Source: CAIWHR01 sp963734055
GTDB lineage: Bacteria > Pseudomonadota > Gammaproteobacteria > Burkholderiales > Casimicrobiaceae
Reading direction: 5' to 3'
Assembly (NCBI GenBank): GCA_963734055.1
Contig: CAVTFQ010000004.1
Location: forward strand, 310,001-374,000
Length of the DNA: 64,000 nucleotides
The notes under the pieces are model-generated. The model did not search any database. It saw only the letters and a program-made list of their open reading frames with translations, and was not told the DNA's origin. The position numbers were made by a program, and so were the translations under genes. Below are positions 1 through 8,817 of this stretch, in pieces; the first letter of the stretch is position 1; every line of letters starts with the position of its first letter.

Positions 1-276
1 CGCGACGCGATCGGCCAGCAGGCGCGCCGACGCGCCGACGCAGCGCGGGATGTAGCCGCTCGTGTCGATCACCGCGTCCCACGCGCCCTGGGCGAGCGCA
101 TCGAGACCCGGCGCGATGCCGGGGTCGCGATTGCCCGCGCGGCGCACGACCCGATCGTCCCAGGGTACCGGCGCGCGGCCGCGCGTGAAGACCGTGACCT
201 CGTAACGGCGCGCGAGCGCGGCGTCGACCAGGTGGCGGCCGAGGAATCGCGTCCCGCCGAGCAGGAGGAGGCGCAT
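1..276 (-). CDS. NAD(P)-dependent epimerase/reductase-like protein, 3' part cut off by window edge
   Basis: The first 92 codons of an SDR-type (extended, atypical) protein are visible; the rest lies outside the window. It opens with MRLLLLGGTRFLGRHLVDAA, a Rossmann nucleotide-binding start with the GGTxFLG glycine pattern typical of NAD-dependent epimerases and isoflavone-reductase-like proteins, followed by a second beta strand ending VTVFTRGR, where the arginine suggests NADP preference. A later strand reads WDAVIDTSGY. The ATG lies 19 bp after the stop of the upstream dehydrogenase gene on the same strand, so the two are probably cotranscribed. Substrate cannot be told from this fragment. 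The fold assignment is fairly safe; the exact family is not. Confidence 0.7.
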   Translation of the reverse strand, partial: MRLLLLGGTRFLGRHLVDAALARRYEVTVFTRGRAPVPWDDRVVRRAGNRDPGIAPGLDALAQGAWDAVIDTSGYIPRCVGASARLLADRVA

Positions 277-295
277 CGCCGACCGCTGCGCGCGG

Positions 296-1219
296 TCAGC
301 GGGGAACGATCGCGATGCCGGTCAGCCTCTCCTGCGCCTCGACCAGCGACGCGACGTACTTGTCGCCGAGCCCGAGCAGGTTGGCGTTGACGAGGCTCTG
401 ATGGACCGCCTCGCCGACGATGCCGCACACGGGCAGCGACTCGGCGAAGTGGGTGTAGTAGCGCAGGTCCTTCATCGCGTTGACCAGCGTGAACTTGAGG
501 CCGGTAAGGTCGCCGTGGTTGTCGAGCATCTTCCCCACGATCATCTGGAAGATACCCGAGTTGACGGCGCCCGCCGAAATCACCTCGTGCACCTTGCGCA
601 GCGAGACGCCTGCCTTCGCTGCCGTCGCGCAGGCCTCGGCCGTCGCGGTCGCGATCGCCTGTGCGACGAAGTTGTTGATGAGCTTGATCATGAGGCCGTG
701 ACCGGGCGGCCCGGCATGGATGATGTTCTCGCAGAACGCCTGCAGCACGGGTTTCAGCGCCTCGAAGGTCGCGTCGTCGGCGCCCACCATGATGTTGAGC
801 CGGCCCTGCTCCGCCTCGACCGGCGTGCGCGCAAGCGGCGCGTCGACGAAGCGGACGCCCGCGGGCGCGAGCGACTCGCGCATCTTCGCGGTCGTGCCCG
901 GTTCGCTCGTCGACGTGTCGACGACGACGAGCCCGGCCCGCGCAGCGCCGGCAATGCCGTTCTGGCCGTGGACGATCTCCTCGACCTCCGGCGCGCCCGT
1001 GACGCAGAGGACGACGATGTCCGACGCCCGCGCCACGTCCGCATTGGTCGCCACCTCCTTCGCGCCCGCGGCGAGCAGATCAGCGAGCGGCGCGCGATTG
1101 CGATGCGCGCGCACCGTGAGCGGAAATCCCTTCGTGACGAGATTCTTCGCAATCCCGTGGCCCATGAGTCCGAGGCCGATGCAGCCGATGCGCGGTTTCG
1201 CGCCCGCCGTTGCGTTCAT
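296..1219 (-). CDS. NAD(P)-dependent beta-hydroxyacid dehydrogenase (3-hydroxyisobutyrate dehydrogenase / tartronate semialdehyde reductase family)
   Basis: A 307-residue cytosolic oxidoreductase of usual family length. The N-terminus carries the dinucleotide-binding motif GCIGLGLMGHGIAKNL (about residues 11-26). DTSTSEPGTT near residue 120 fits the family substrate-binding signature, and GPPGHGLMIKLINN near residue 170 holds the catalytic lysine region (K in GxxxxxKxxxN). These enzymes oxidise or reduce small 3-hydroxy acids such as 3-hydroxyisobutyrate, 2-hydroxy-3-oxopropionate or succinic semialdehyde; which one applies here is not clear. I chose the ATG giving MNATAGAKPR because a GGAGGA ribosome site sits just before it; a longer reading adds 15 unlikely residues. 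The epimerase-like gene follows 19 bp downstream. Confidence 0.85.
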   Translation of the reverse strand: MNATAGAKPRIGCIGLGLMGHGIAKNLVTKGFPLTVRAHRNRAPLADLLAAGAKEVATNADVARASDIVVLCVTGAPEVEEIVHGQNGIAGAARAGLVVVDTSTSEPGTTAKMRESLAPAGVRFVDAPLARTPVEAEQGRLNIMVGADDATFEALKPVLQAFCENIIHAGPPGHGLMIKLINNFVAQAIATATAEACATAAKAGVSLRKVHEVISAGAVNSGIFQMIVGKMLDNHGDLTGLKFTLVNAMKDLRYYTHFAESLPVCGIVGEAVHQSLVNANLLGLGDKYVASLVEAQERLTGIAIVPR

Positions 1220-1309
1220 GTGCGTCCTCCGCTGAAAAGAAAATGGCCCGATCCGCGGTCGCACCCGCGGGTCAGGCCACCTGACCGGATTCTAAACCGG
1301 CGCGGAAGG

Positions 1310-2221
1310 TCAGTCGACGGCCGTCGGCTCCGGGGTCGCGGCCAGCGAGCTCCGTCGCTCGTGCCACGCGAGCAGGAGGCCGCTCCCCGCGATGACGGCC
1401 ATGCCGGCAAGCGCCGCGCCATCGGGAAACTGGCCGAACAGCGCCCATCCGATCAACGTGGCGAAGACGATCTGCATGTAGGTGAAGGGGGTGAGACCCG
1501 ACGCCGGCGCGCGCTGGAACGCGAGGATGAACAGGAAATGCCCGGCGGTTCCGAGCGCCCCCGCCAGGAGGATCTGCGCGATGTCCCACCCTGGCATGTC
1601 GGCCGGCCAGACGATGAACGGCAGGACGAGCGTCATCAGGACCGACCCCGCGAGCGCCGGATAGAACAGGGTCACGCGCGGATCCTCGGCGGCGAGCTTG
1701 CGCGTCATGATCTGGAACGCGGCGTAGCAGAGCGCGGCCGCGAGCGCGAACACCGAGCCGCCGTGAAAGATGGCGGCGCCGGGTCGCACGATCAGGAGCA
1801 TCCCGGCCATGCCGGCAACGACGAACGCCCAGCGCGGCCGAGTCATCCGCTCCTTCAGGATCACGACGGACAGGAGGATCACGAGCGTCGGCGTCGTGTA
1901 GTTGATCGCCGTCGCTTCCGCGAGCGGCATGAGTCGCAGCGCGTTCACGAAGCACACCGACGAGCCGACCAGGATCGCGCCTCGCGCCAGCTGGAGGCCC
2001 GGCTGCGGCGAGCGCACGAGACCCCGGCCCATCGTCGGCGCGAGCCACAGCACCATCGCCAGCGCCTGCACGAAGTAGCGCGCCCAGACGAGCAGCGGCA
2101 CCGGATAGCGCGCGGCGAGATGCTTGACCGTGGCGTCGAGCAGCGTGAAGCACGCGACGGCGCCGACGATGAGGACGATCGCCGCGAGCGGAATATGCGC
2201 TGCGGGACGGCGAACGCTCAT
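1310..2221 (-). CDS. DMT-superfamily transporter with two EamA repeats
   Basis: A 303-residue inner-membrane protein with about ten hydrophobic helices arranged as two EamA halves. Visible marks include the N-terminal helix LAAIVLIVGAVACFTLLDA, the segment EATAINYTTPTLVILLSVVIL at the end of the first half (a stretch typical of RhaT/EamA carriers), and QRAPASGLTPFTYMQIVFAT in the second half. Family members export amino acids, metabolites or drugs; the substrate here is unknown. Start chosen at MSVRRPAAH, because the longer frame adds a 38-residue Arg/Pro-rich leader with no protein character. It is divergent from the saccharopine-dehydrogenase-like gene across 150 bp. Confidence 0.82.
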   Translation of the reverse strand: MSVRRPAAHIPLAAIVLIVGAVACFTLLDATVKHLAARYPVPLLVWARYFVQALAMVLWLAPTMGRGLVRSPQPGLQLARGAILVGSSVCFVNALRLMPLAEATAINYTTPTLVILLSVVILKERMTRPRWAFVVAGMAGMLLIVRPGAAIFHGGSVFALAAALCYAAFQIMTRKLAAEDPRVTLFYPALAGSVLMTLVLPFIVWPADMPGWDIAQILLAGALGTAGHFLFILAFQRAPASGLTPFTYMQIVFATLIGWALFGQFPDGAALAGMAVIAGSGLLLAWHERRSSLAATPEPTAVD

Positions 2222-2372
2222 GGGCGGCAGGCGGCGGGAGAATCGGACACGGCCGGTGGCTGCGCTCGCGTCCGGGGCTCCCGATGGCGGCGCGCGCCCG
2301 CCGAACGGCGATCGCACGGCTCCCGTTTCGCGCAATCATTGTAGCAGCGGGGATTCGTCGCCGGGTTCGGGC

Positions 2373-3431
2373 ATGACCGATAGTCGACCGTGGATGATCT
2401 ATGGCGCGACCGGCTACACCGGAGAGCTGATCGCGCGCGAGGCGCGCCGGCAGGGGCTCGCGCCGATGCTCGGCGGACGCGGACCGCGAGTCACAGCCCT
2501 CGCCGCAGAGCTCGGGTTGCCGTCCCGCACGTTCCGCCTCGACGACCCGCCGGCCACGCGGCGCGCGCTCGACGGCGTCGCCGTCGTCGCGAATTGCGCC
2601 GGACCGTTCGCGGCCACGCTCGCGCCGATGGTCGACGCCTGCCTCGCCGCGCACACCCACTACGTCGACATCACGGGCGAGATCGACGTGTTTCTCGCGG
2701 CCCAGGCGCAGCGGGACGCGGCACGGGCGGCGGGCATCGTCGTGTGTCCCGGCGTCGGCTTCGACGTGATTCCCACCGACTGCGTAGCGGCCTGCCTCGC
2801 GGAGGCGTTGCCCGATGCGACGCATCTCGCCCTCGGCTTCAAGGGCCTGCGTGCGATGAGTCCGGGCACCGCGCGAACTTCGGTCGAGGGCGTGCGCCAT
2901 GGCGCCCGCCTGAGGCACAACGGCGCCATCGTTGCCGAGCCGCTCGGCAAACGCACGCGGACGATCGACTTCGGCACGGGTCCGCGGCTCGCGATGGCGA
3001 TCGGCTGGGGCGACGTGGCGACCGCCTATTTCACGACCGGCATCGCGAACATCGAAGTCTACGTTCCCGCCTCGCCACGAACGATCGCCCGGCTCCGGCG
3101 TCTCGCGTGGATTCGTCCGCTGCTCTCCACCCGACCTCTTCGCGCGATCGCCGCGGCCGCGGCGGCCCGGCGCAACCCCGGACCGTCAGCGAAAGAGCGC
3201 GAGTCGGAAAGAACCTGGGTCTGGGGCGAGGTCACGAATGCGCGAGGCGACGTCCGCACGGCACGCGTCGTCACCAGCAACGGCTACCGGCTCACCGTGG
3301 ACGGCTTGTTGATGGCGGTCCGTGCGCTCCTCGCGCGAGTTCCGGAAGGCGGGTATTACACGCCGTCGCAGCTGCTCGGCGCGCACTCGGTCGAACGGCT
3401 GCCGGGCTGCAGCGCCATCGCCGTGCAGTGA
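2373..3431 (+). CDS. Saccharopine dehydrogenase-like NAD(P)-binding oxidoreductase (trans-acting enoyl reductase family)
   Basis: A 352-residue protein. It begins MTDSRPWMIYGATGYTGELI, where GATGYTG is the Rossmann glycine motif of the saccharopine dehydrogenase-like / trans-acting enoyl reductase group. VVANCAGPFA and THYVDITGEIDVF (near residues 72-105) are further hallmarks of this group, as is CPGVGFDVIPTDC near residue 130. Homologues reduce lipid or polyketide intermediates, or are of unknown function; true saccharopine dehydrogenase activity is unlikely. The start sits at an ATG; the frame is open further upstream but without protein-like sequence. It ends 4 bp before the convergent membrane gene. 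Confidence 0.82.
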   Translation: MTDSRPWMIYGATGYTGELIAREARRQGLAPMLGGRGPRVTALAAELGLPSRTFRLDDPPATRRALDGVAVVANCAGPFAATLAPMVDACLAAHTHYVDITGEIDVFLAAQAQRDAARAAGIVVCPGVGFDVIPTDCVAACLAEALPDATHLALGFKGLRAMSPGTARTSVEGVRHGARLRHNGAIVAEPLGKRTRTIDFGTGPRLAMAIGWGDVATAYFTTGIANIEVYVPASPRTIARLRRLAWIRPLLSTRPLRAIAAAAAARRNPGPSAKERESERTWVWGEVTNARGDVRTARVVTSNGYRLTVDGLLMAVRALLARVPEGGYYTPSQLLGAHSVERLPGCSAIAVQ

Positions 3432-3435
3432 CCGA

Positions 3436-4386
3436 TCACCCGCTTCGGCATTCCTCGGGGAGGAGCTGCGCGGGCACGTCGATCGGGATGCAGAACCAGT
3501 GGATCCTCTGCTCGGCGTCGACCGCGGGCGCGAGCAGCAGGGACTTGCCGGAGGCCTCGCCGGCCGCGGGCCCGAGCGCGAGCCGGACCCGGCCCGTGGT
3601 GGGACTCAGCTCGACCCGGTCCAGGAATTCGGCGCCGTGCGCGGCCTTGACCGCCGCGTAGTCCGGACGCCGGGGCAGCGATCCGGTGCGCTCCCACTGC
3701 TCCTCGACCTGCCGCTGGAGCGGCTCCGCGGCCGCGACGCCGGCGGCCACGTGTGCCCGCACGAGTCGCTGGTCGTAGAGCTGCTCGAGCACCGGCATCG
3801 CCGTCTTGGCGAAGAGCGCGACCACGCCGGCCGACAGCGCGAGGGACAGCCACGGCGCCGCACGGCGCCGCGCGCAGAGCAGCGAAGCCACCTGATCGGT
3901 CCGCTCCGTCGCCGCTTCCGCGCGAAAGACGTCGCGCTGCACGCCGCGGAAGAGCAGGCGGTTGGCGGCGCAGGCGCCGAGCATCCCCGGCACGACCCAC
4001 ACCGCGCCGAGCGCGCACGCGAGCCAGGTGAGCGCACCGTCGCCGATCGCCGGATCGACATGCCGGAACGCGAGCGCACCGGCGAACGGCAACGCCGCGA
4101 ACACGGCGCCCGCTCCCCAGAGTCTCCGGTAGAACGCCCACGCCGCCGGGAATGCGAAGGCGGGCCAGTGCCAGCGCAATCCGACGCGGCCGTCGCGCTC
4201 GTAGCGCAGGAAGCGCGTCACCCAGCGCCCGGCGAACGGCCCGAGCACGAGACGATAGAGAATCGCCAGCGCCGGACGCACGACGTACTCACCGGTGCCC
4301 GTAGGAAGCCAGGGCATCCGGATCGTGTCGTCCAACGGAGATTCCGTGCGGCGAGGCGAGGAAGGGACAGGTGCGCGCGAGGACAT
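3436..4386 (-). CDS. Membrane protein with DUF2628-like N-terminal part and type IV pilin-like C-terminal domain
   Basis: A 316-residue protein. The first half resembles small DUF2628-type membrane proteins: a tryptophan/arginine-rich segment (WPAFAFPAAWAFYRRLWGAG) followed by three or four hydrophobic helices to about residue 200. The C-terminal ~110 residues look like the globular head of a type IV pilin: a helix with an E/R-rich end, then DRVELSPTTGRVRLALG, GKSLLLAP, RIHWFC and finally LLPEECR, matching the usual pilin order of strands and the closing Cys pair (WxC ... LPxxCR). No prepilin peptidase site is seen. What the fusion does is unknown; it may sense or scaffold at the inner membrane. 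It lies just upstream of tRNA-Gly in the convergent arrangement with the previous gene. Confidence 0.7.
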   Translation of the reverse strand: MSSRAPVPSSPRRTESPLDDTIRMPWLPTGTGEYVVRPALAILYRLVLGPFAGRWVTRFLRYERDGRVGLRWHWPAFAFPAAWAFYRRLWGAGAVFAALPFAGALAFRHVDPAIGDGALTWLACALGAVWVVPGMLGACAANRLLFRGVQRDVFRAEAATERTDQVASLLCARRRAAPWLSLALSAGVVALFAKTAMPVLEQLYDQRLVRAHVAAGVAAAEPLQRQVEEQWERTGSLPRRPDYAAVKAAHGAEFLDRVELSPTTGRVRLALGPAAGEASGKSLLLAPAVDAEQRIHWFCIPIDVPAQLLPEECRSG

Positions 4387-4402
4387 CTCAACCTGCGAAA
4401 CG

Positions 4403-4476
4403 TGGAGCGGGTGAAGGGAATCGAACCCTCGTCGTAAGCTTGGGAAGCTTCTGCTCTACCATTGAGCTACACCCGC
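4403..4476 (-). tRNA. tRNA-Gly, anticodon CCC
   Basis: Read on the minus strand the gene folds as a full cloverleaf. The acceptor stem GCGGGTG pairs with CACCCGC, the D arm is TAGCTCAATGGTAGAGCA, the anticodon loop is TTCCCAA (anticodon CCC), and the T arm is GAGGGTTCGATTCCCTT. The 3' TCCA is encoded, so the listed 74 bases include CCA. The last base pair of the anticodon stem (G-A) is a mismatch. The sequence is close to what I recall of the enterobacterial GGG-reading glycine tRNA. Confidence 0.95.
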
Positions 4477-4514
4477 GAAAAGCGCGATTGTAGCGAAATC
4501 GCCAGGCGAAGTCG

Positions 4515-5966
4515 TCAGCGAGAAGGCCGTCGCGCGCGATCGATCGCGGACGCAGCTCGCGCCGGGGCGGCGCCCGGCACGCCCAAGTCCCAGAACAGCC
4601 CGGTCATGATGCGCAGGCCCTCGCGCGCGACATCGGCGAGCAGATGCTCGTCGGGCGCATGCTGTCGGCATGCGGGATACGAATGCGGCACCCAGATCGT
4701 GGGAAGACCCAGCACGTCGGCAAAGCAGTCGTTGGGCAGCGATCCGCCGAGATTCGGGAGGATCGCCGGCGCCTGACCCGTCGTCGCGGCGATCGACGCG
4801 CTCACAAACCGAACCCACGGATCGGCGGGATCGAGCCGCGTCGCGGCCATGGGTACCGTGTCCGCGGCCCGCACGTCGACGCTGCCGAAGCCGCGCGCGT
4901 CGAGATGCGCGCGAATCGCCGGAATGAAGGTCCCGGCGTCGCAACCCACCACGTAGCGCACCTGCAGGCGCGCCGTCGCGCGCGGCGGAATCGCGTTGAC
5001 CGGGCGCTCCGGATTGCCGGTGCGAAACGCGAGCACCTCGAGCGCGTTCCAGCCGAACACGCGTTCGGCTGGCGTGAGGCCCGGCTCGCCCCAGTCGGCG
5101 TCGATCGCGGGTCCGCCCGGCTCGCCGGGCTCGATCGGCGCGAGCGCGCGGCGAACCGACTCCGGAATCGGCGGGGGACGCAGCGCGGCGACGAGGATCC
5201 GCCCGTGTCCGTCGACGAGCGTGGCGATCGCGTTGGCAAGGATCGTTCCCGGATTCGCGAGCAGCCCGCCCCAATTGCCGGAGTGATGGGCCCCGTCGCG
5301 CAGCACCACCGCAAGATCGAAGTCGAACGTTCCGCGCGAGCCCAGGAAGATCGTCGGCCGCGACGAGGCGAGTCGCGGCCCGTCGGAGGCGATCAGCACG
5401 TCGGCGGCGAGCGCTCGCGCATGCGCTTCGCAAGCGGCGCGCAGCCCAGGCGATCCGACCTCTTCGCCCATCTCGAGCACGAGCTTCGCGTTGAAGCCGA
5501 GCCGCCCTCTCGCCTCGGCGATTCGCGCGAGCGCGGCGAGGTTGATCGTATGCTGGCCCTTGTTGTCGGCCGTGCCGCGCCCGTACCAGCGCCGCCCTTC
5601 GACCGACAGCTTCCAGGGCGAACGCCCGGCGCCCCATTCGGCGTCATGGCCCGCGACGACGTCGCCATGGCCGTAGATCAGCACGGTGGGCGCGTCCGCG
5701 TCCTCGTGCCGCTCCGCGAAGAGCATCGGCGGTGCGCCGGCCACCGGGTTCGACCACAGCGACCACTCGAAGCCTAGCTGCGCGACCGTGGCGCCGATCT
5801 CGTCGGTCAGATAGCGCTCGAGTTCGGGCGCCCGCTCGCGATCACCGCTCTCCGTGGGTCGCGCGACGCGCCGCGAAAGCTCGTCCTGCAGCCCGCCGGC
5901 GTCGAACCAGGCGGCGGCACGGTCGACCGCTGCTGTTCGCGCGGCGTCGCTGGCGATCAATCCCAT
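4515..5966 (-). CDS. M20-family metallopeptidase (dipeptidase / carboxypeptidase type)
   Basis: A 483-residue zinc hydrolase, probably cytosolic since no signal peptide is seen. Metal ligands and catalytic residues are in place: LIYGHGDVVAG (H100, D102), YGRGTADNKGQH (bridging D134), and LEMGEEVGSPGL with the catalytic/metal Glu pair (E168, E169). VGCDAGTFIPAIRAHL and the final PHSYPACRQHAPDEH, which carries the last histidine ligand, follow in order. Members cut dipeptides or remove N-acyl groups from amino acids; this longer type resembles peptidases acting on short peptides. The gene starts divergently from the large exported protein across 213 bp, where no clear promoter was recognised. 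Confidence 0.9.
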   Translation of the reverse strand: MGLIASDAARTAAVDRAAAWFDAGGLQDELSRRVARPTESGDRERAPELERYLTDEIGATVAQLGFEWSLWSNPVAGAPPMLFAERHEDADAPTVLIYGHGDVVAGHDAEWGAGRSPWKLSVEGRRWYGRGTADNKGQHTINLAALARIAEARGRLGFNAKLVLEMGEEVGSPGLRAACEAHARALAADVLIASDGPRLASSRPTIFLGSRGTFDFDLAVVLRDGAHHSGNWGGLLANPGTILANAIATLVDGHGRILVAALRPPPIPESVRRALAPIEPGEPGGPAIDADWGEPGLTPAERVFGWNALEVLAFRTGNPERPVNAIPPRATARLQVRYVVGCDAGTFIPAIRAHLDARGFGSVDVRAADTVPMAATRLDPADPWVRFVSASIAATTGQAPAILPNLGGSLPNDCFADVLGLPTIWVPHSYPACRQHAPDEHLLADVAREGLRIMTGLFWDLGVPGAAPARAASAIDRARRPSR

Positions 5967-6179
5967 GATTGGCGTGCGGCAATGGCAGAACGCATCTTAG
6001 CGAATTGCCGCCGCGCGCGCGCACGCGGTGGACGCTGTCGCGGCGGGGAGTTATGCTTGAACTCGATCGTCCGGGAGGGCGCGGCGTCGGCTGCCCAAGC
6101 CGAAGCGGGCGGTGCGCTCGCACCGGTCGCCCCGGCGTGCTCGTTCCGCTTCCGGAAATTCCCTCCTGTCGGAGCCCAC

Positions 6180-8711
6180 ATGAAAATGCACGCCATCATC
6201 TCTGCGCTCGCCATCGTCGCGCTCGCCTGCGCGGGAGTCGCAACCGCCCAAGGCGCGAGTCCGGCCGCCGCCCCCGCCAGCAACGCCCCCGCGGCCGGGC
6301 AGCCGCCCGCCGACCCCTGGCCCACCGTCCTCGACCTCAAGATCGGCCAGGTGCTGGTCTACCAGCCGCAAGTGAACGAGTGGGAAGGCAACCGCCTCTA
6401 CTTCCGGAGCGCGCTCGCCATCAAGCCCACGGGAGCGAAGGACGAATCGTTCGGCGTGATCTTCGCCAACGTGCGAACCGAGGTCGACAAGGTCGCCCGC
6501 ACCGTCGTCTTCGAGGACATGCGGATCACCAAGACCGACTTTCCGACGCTGCCGAACCACGGCGCCGCGTACACGGCGGAACTGCAGGCCGAATTCGCGA
6601 AGACGATCCGCTCGATCTCGCTCGACCGGCTCTCGGCGTCGCTCGCCCTTGCCGGGGTCAAGCCGCCGACGGTCGACGTGCAGAACCATCCGCCGCAGGT
6701 GATCGTCAGCTATTCGCCGGCGATCCTGGTGCCGATCGACGGGTCACCGGTGCTGAAGCCGGTGCCGGGGCACGATCGCGCGAAGCGCGTCGTCAACACG
6801 CGGGCACTGATCCTGCAGGGCGGCCTGAGCGATGCGTTCTACCTGCACATCTACGACGGCTGGCTCACGTCGAACGGCATCGGCGGGCCGTGGACGCAGG
6901 CCTATCCGGGGTTCCTGATGGCGAAGGAGATGAACGCGATCGCGTCCGAGCTTTCGCAGAAGCGCGTCGTCGACCTGCTCGACGGCGGGCCCAAGGCGAA
7001 TCCGAAGCCCTCGCTCGCGAACGGCGTGCCGGCGATCTACACGAGCCAGACACCGGCCGAACTGGTCGTGTTCAAGGGGCAGCCCGACTTCGTGCCGATC
7101 GTCGGGACGGAGCTCCTGTGGGCGTCCAACACGACGAGCGACATCCTGATCAACACGGCGAACAGCCACTACTACGCGCTGCTCGCCGGCCGTTGGTTCA
7201 CGGCACCCGGGTTGTCGGGACCGTGGACGTTCGTCGCGAGCAACGCCTTGCCAGCGGACTTCGCGAAGATCCCGCCGCAGTCGCTCGCGGGCGCCGTGCT
7301 GCCGACCGTCGCGGGAACGCCCCAGGCGCGGGCCGCCGTGATCGAGAACTCGATTCCGCAGACGGCGACGGTGCCGCTCAAGAACGGTCCCACGTTCACG
7401 CCGAACTTCGACGGGCCCCCGCAGTACGCGCCGATTCCCGGCACGTCGCTCTCCTATGTCGTCAATGCGTCCGAGCCGCTGATACGGGTCACGCCGAGCG
7501 CGTACTACGCCGTCATGGCGGGCGTCTGGTTCACCGCCGCGCAGGTGACGGGGCCCTGGACCGTCGCGACGTCGGTGCCCGTCGCCATCTACGACATCCC
7601 GGCGTCCTCGCCGATCTATTACGTGACCTACGTCCGGATCTACGAAGCCACGCCGCAGTACGTGTACGTCGGCTACACGCCCGGCTACCTCGGCACCGTC
7701 GTGTCGCCGTACGGCACCGTCGTGTACGGCACCGGCTACGTCTACTCGCCCTGGGTCGGCACGGTGTGGTATCCGCCGCCCTACACGTACGGCGTGGCCG
7801 CGGCGCCCGTCTACAACCCGTACGTCGGGTTCACCTACGGCTTCGCCCTCGGCCTCGCGACCGCCGCCTGGACCGAACCGTACTGGGGGTCGTACTACTA
7901 CCCCGCGTATTGGGGCGGTTATCACGGCTATTGCTGCGCGACCGCGTCCGCCAACGTCTACGGCCACTGGGGCGCGACGACCTGGTCGGGAACGCGCTCG
8001 TGGTACGCAGGGGGTGGCGTCGCGGGCACGACGGCGAGCGGCAACTACTACAACGCGCGCACCGGCACGTCGGGCAGCTACAACGCCGGCCGGCAGTACA
8101 ACGCGTGGACCGGCAATGCGACGCGCGGCTACGACCGGACCATCAACGGCGCGGCCGGAGGCACCGGCAACGTCGCGCGCGCGAGCAACTACAACGTCTA
8201 CACCGGCCAGCGCTCGACTGCCAACGCGGCATCGGGCACGACGGCCGGCGGCAGCTCGTACAACCGCGCCGGGGCATCGACGGCGGGGCCCGAAGGCAAC
8301 GCGCACGTCGGCGGCGGCTCGACCTACAACGCCAAGACCGGAAATACGAACACGTGGCACACCGCCAGCGTCGGCAACCAGCACTACGCCGACGTCAACG
8401 GCAACGTCTACCACAACAGCGGCAGCGGCTGGCAGGACTCCAATACGGGAGCGCGCGCGAGCGGCGACAGCTCATGGGCCGACCGCGAATCGCAAGCGCG
8501 CAGCAGCGGCGGCGATCGCTGGGGCGGCTTCAGCGAGGCGAGCCCCATGGCGCGCTCCGGCGGCTGGGGCGGCGGCGATCGCTTCGGCGGCGGCGGGGGT
8601 TTCGGCGGCTTCGGCGGCGGCGATCGCTTCGGCGGCGGAGGCGGCTGGGGTGGCCGATTCGGCGGCGGCGGGTTCGGTGGCGGCGGCTTCCGCGGCGGCG
8701 GCCGGCGCTGA
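6180..8711 (+). CDS. Large exported Tyr/Gly/Asn-rich protein (resembles proteins annotated carbohydrate-binding family V/XII)
   Basis: An 843-residue protein with a clear signal peptide (MKMHAIISALAIVALACAGV, cleavage near ATAQG). Residues 25-490 are an ordinary globular region in which a unit occurs twice (YYALLAGRWFTAPGLSGPW and YYAVMAGVWFTAAQVTGPW), each followed by a short proline-containing stretch. Residues ~500-600 are extremely rich in Tyr, Pro, Val and Gly (for example YVYVGYTPGYLGTVVSPYGT). After that come loosely repeated YN-x-x-TG units separated by Gly/Ser/Thr, and the tail is almost pure Gly with Phe, Trp, Asp and Arg. It is most likely cell-surface or secreted; the function is unknown. 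The start was chosen for the signal peptide; 66 more in-frame codons upstream look non-coding. Confidence 0.8.
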   Translation: MKMHAIISALAIVALACAGVATAQGASPAAAPASNAPAAGQPPADPWPTVLDLKIGQVLVYQPQVNEWEGNRLYFRSALAIKPTGAKDESFGVIFANVRTEVDKVARTVVFEDMRITKTDFPTLPNHGAAYTAELQAEFAKTIRSISLDRLSASLALAGVKPPTVDVQNHPPQVIVSYSPAILVPIDGSPVLKPVPGHDRAKRVVNTRALILQGGLSDAFYLHIYDGWLTSNGIGGPWTQAYPGFLMAKEMNAIASELSQKRVVDLLDGGPKANPKPSLANGVPAIYTSQTPAELVVFKGQPDFVPIVGTELLWASNTTSDILINTANSHYYALLAGRWFTAPGLSGPWTFVASNALPADFAKIPPQSLAGAVLPTVAGTPQARAAVIENSIPQTATVPLKNGPTFTPNFDGPPQYAPIPGTSLSYVVNASEPLIRVTPSAYYAVMAGVWFTAAQVTGPWTVATSVPVAIYDIPASSPIYYVTYVRIYEATPQYVYVGYTPGYLGTVVSPYGTVVYGTGYVYSPWVGTVWYPPPYTYGVAAAPVYNPYVGFTYGFALGLATAAWTEPYWGSYYYPAYWGGYHGYCCATASANVYGHWGATTWSGTRSWYAGGGVAGTTASGNYYNARTGTSGSYNAGRQYNAWTGNATRGYDRTINGAAGGTGNVARASNYNVYTGQRSTANAASGTTAGGSSYNRAGASTAGPEGNAHVGGGSTYNAKTGNTNTWHTASVGNQHYADVNGNVYHNSGSGWQDSNTGARASGDSSWADRESQARSSGGDRWGGFSEASPMARSGGWGGGDRFGGGGGFGGFGGGDRFGGGGGWGGRFGGGGFGGGGFRGGGRR

Positions 8712-8817
8712 TTCTCTTCTTCGCTCAAGAAGCGACCGCATGTCGGTTCGTTCCGCAATCGCGCCCGTCGGCCGCTTCGCCGACGGCGCGCGCAACGTCA
8801 TTCGCTCGGGAGCCTCC

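Noticed and set aside
401..2344. A 647-codon plus-strand open frame very rich in Arg, His and Glu
   Set aside because: It is antisense to the dehydrogenase and DMT genes and has no recognisable motif; long shadow frames are expected at this G+C content.
4387..4514. Genomic island insertion at tRNA-Gly
   Set aside because: No integrase, no duplicated tRNA 3' end and no change in composition on either side of the tRNA gene.
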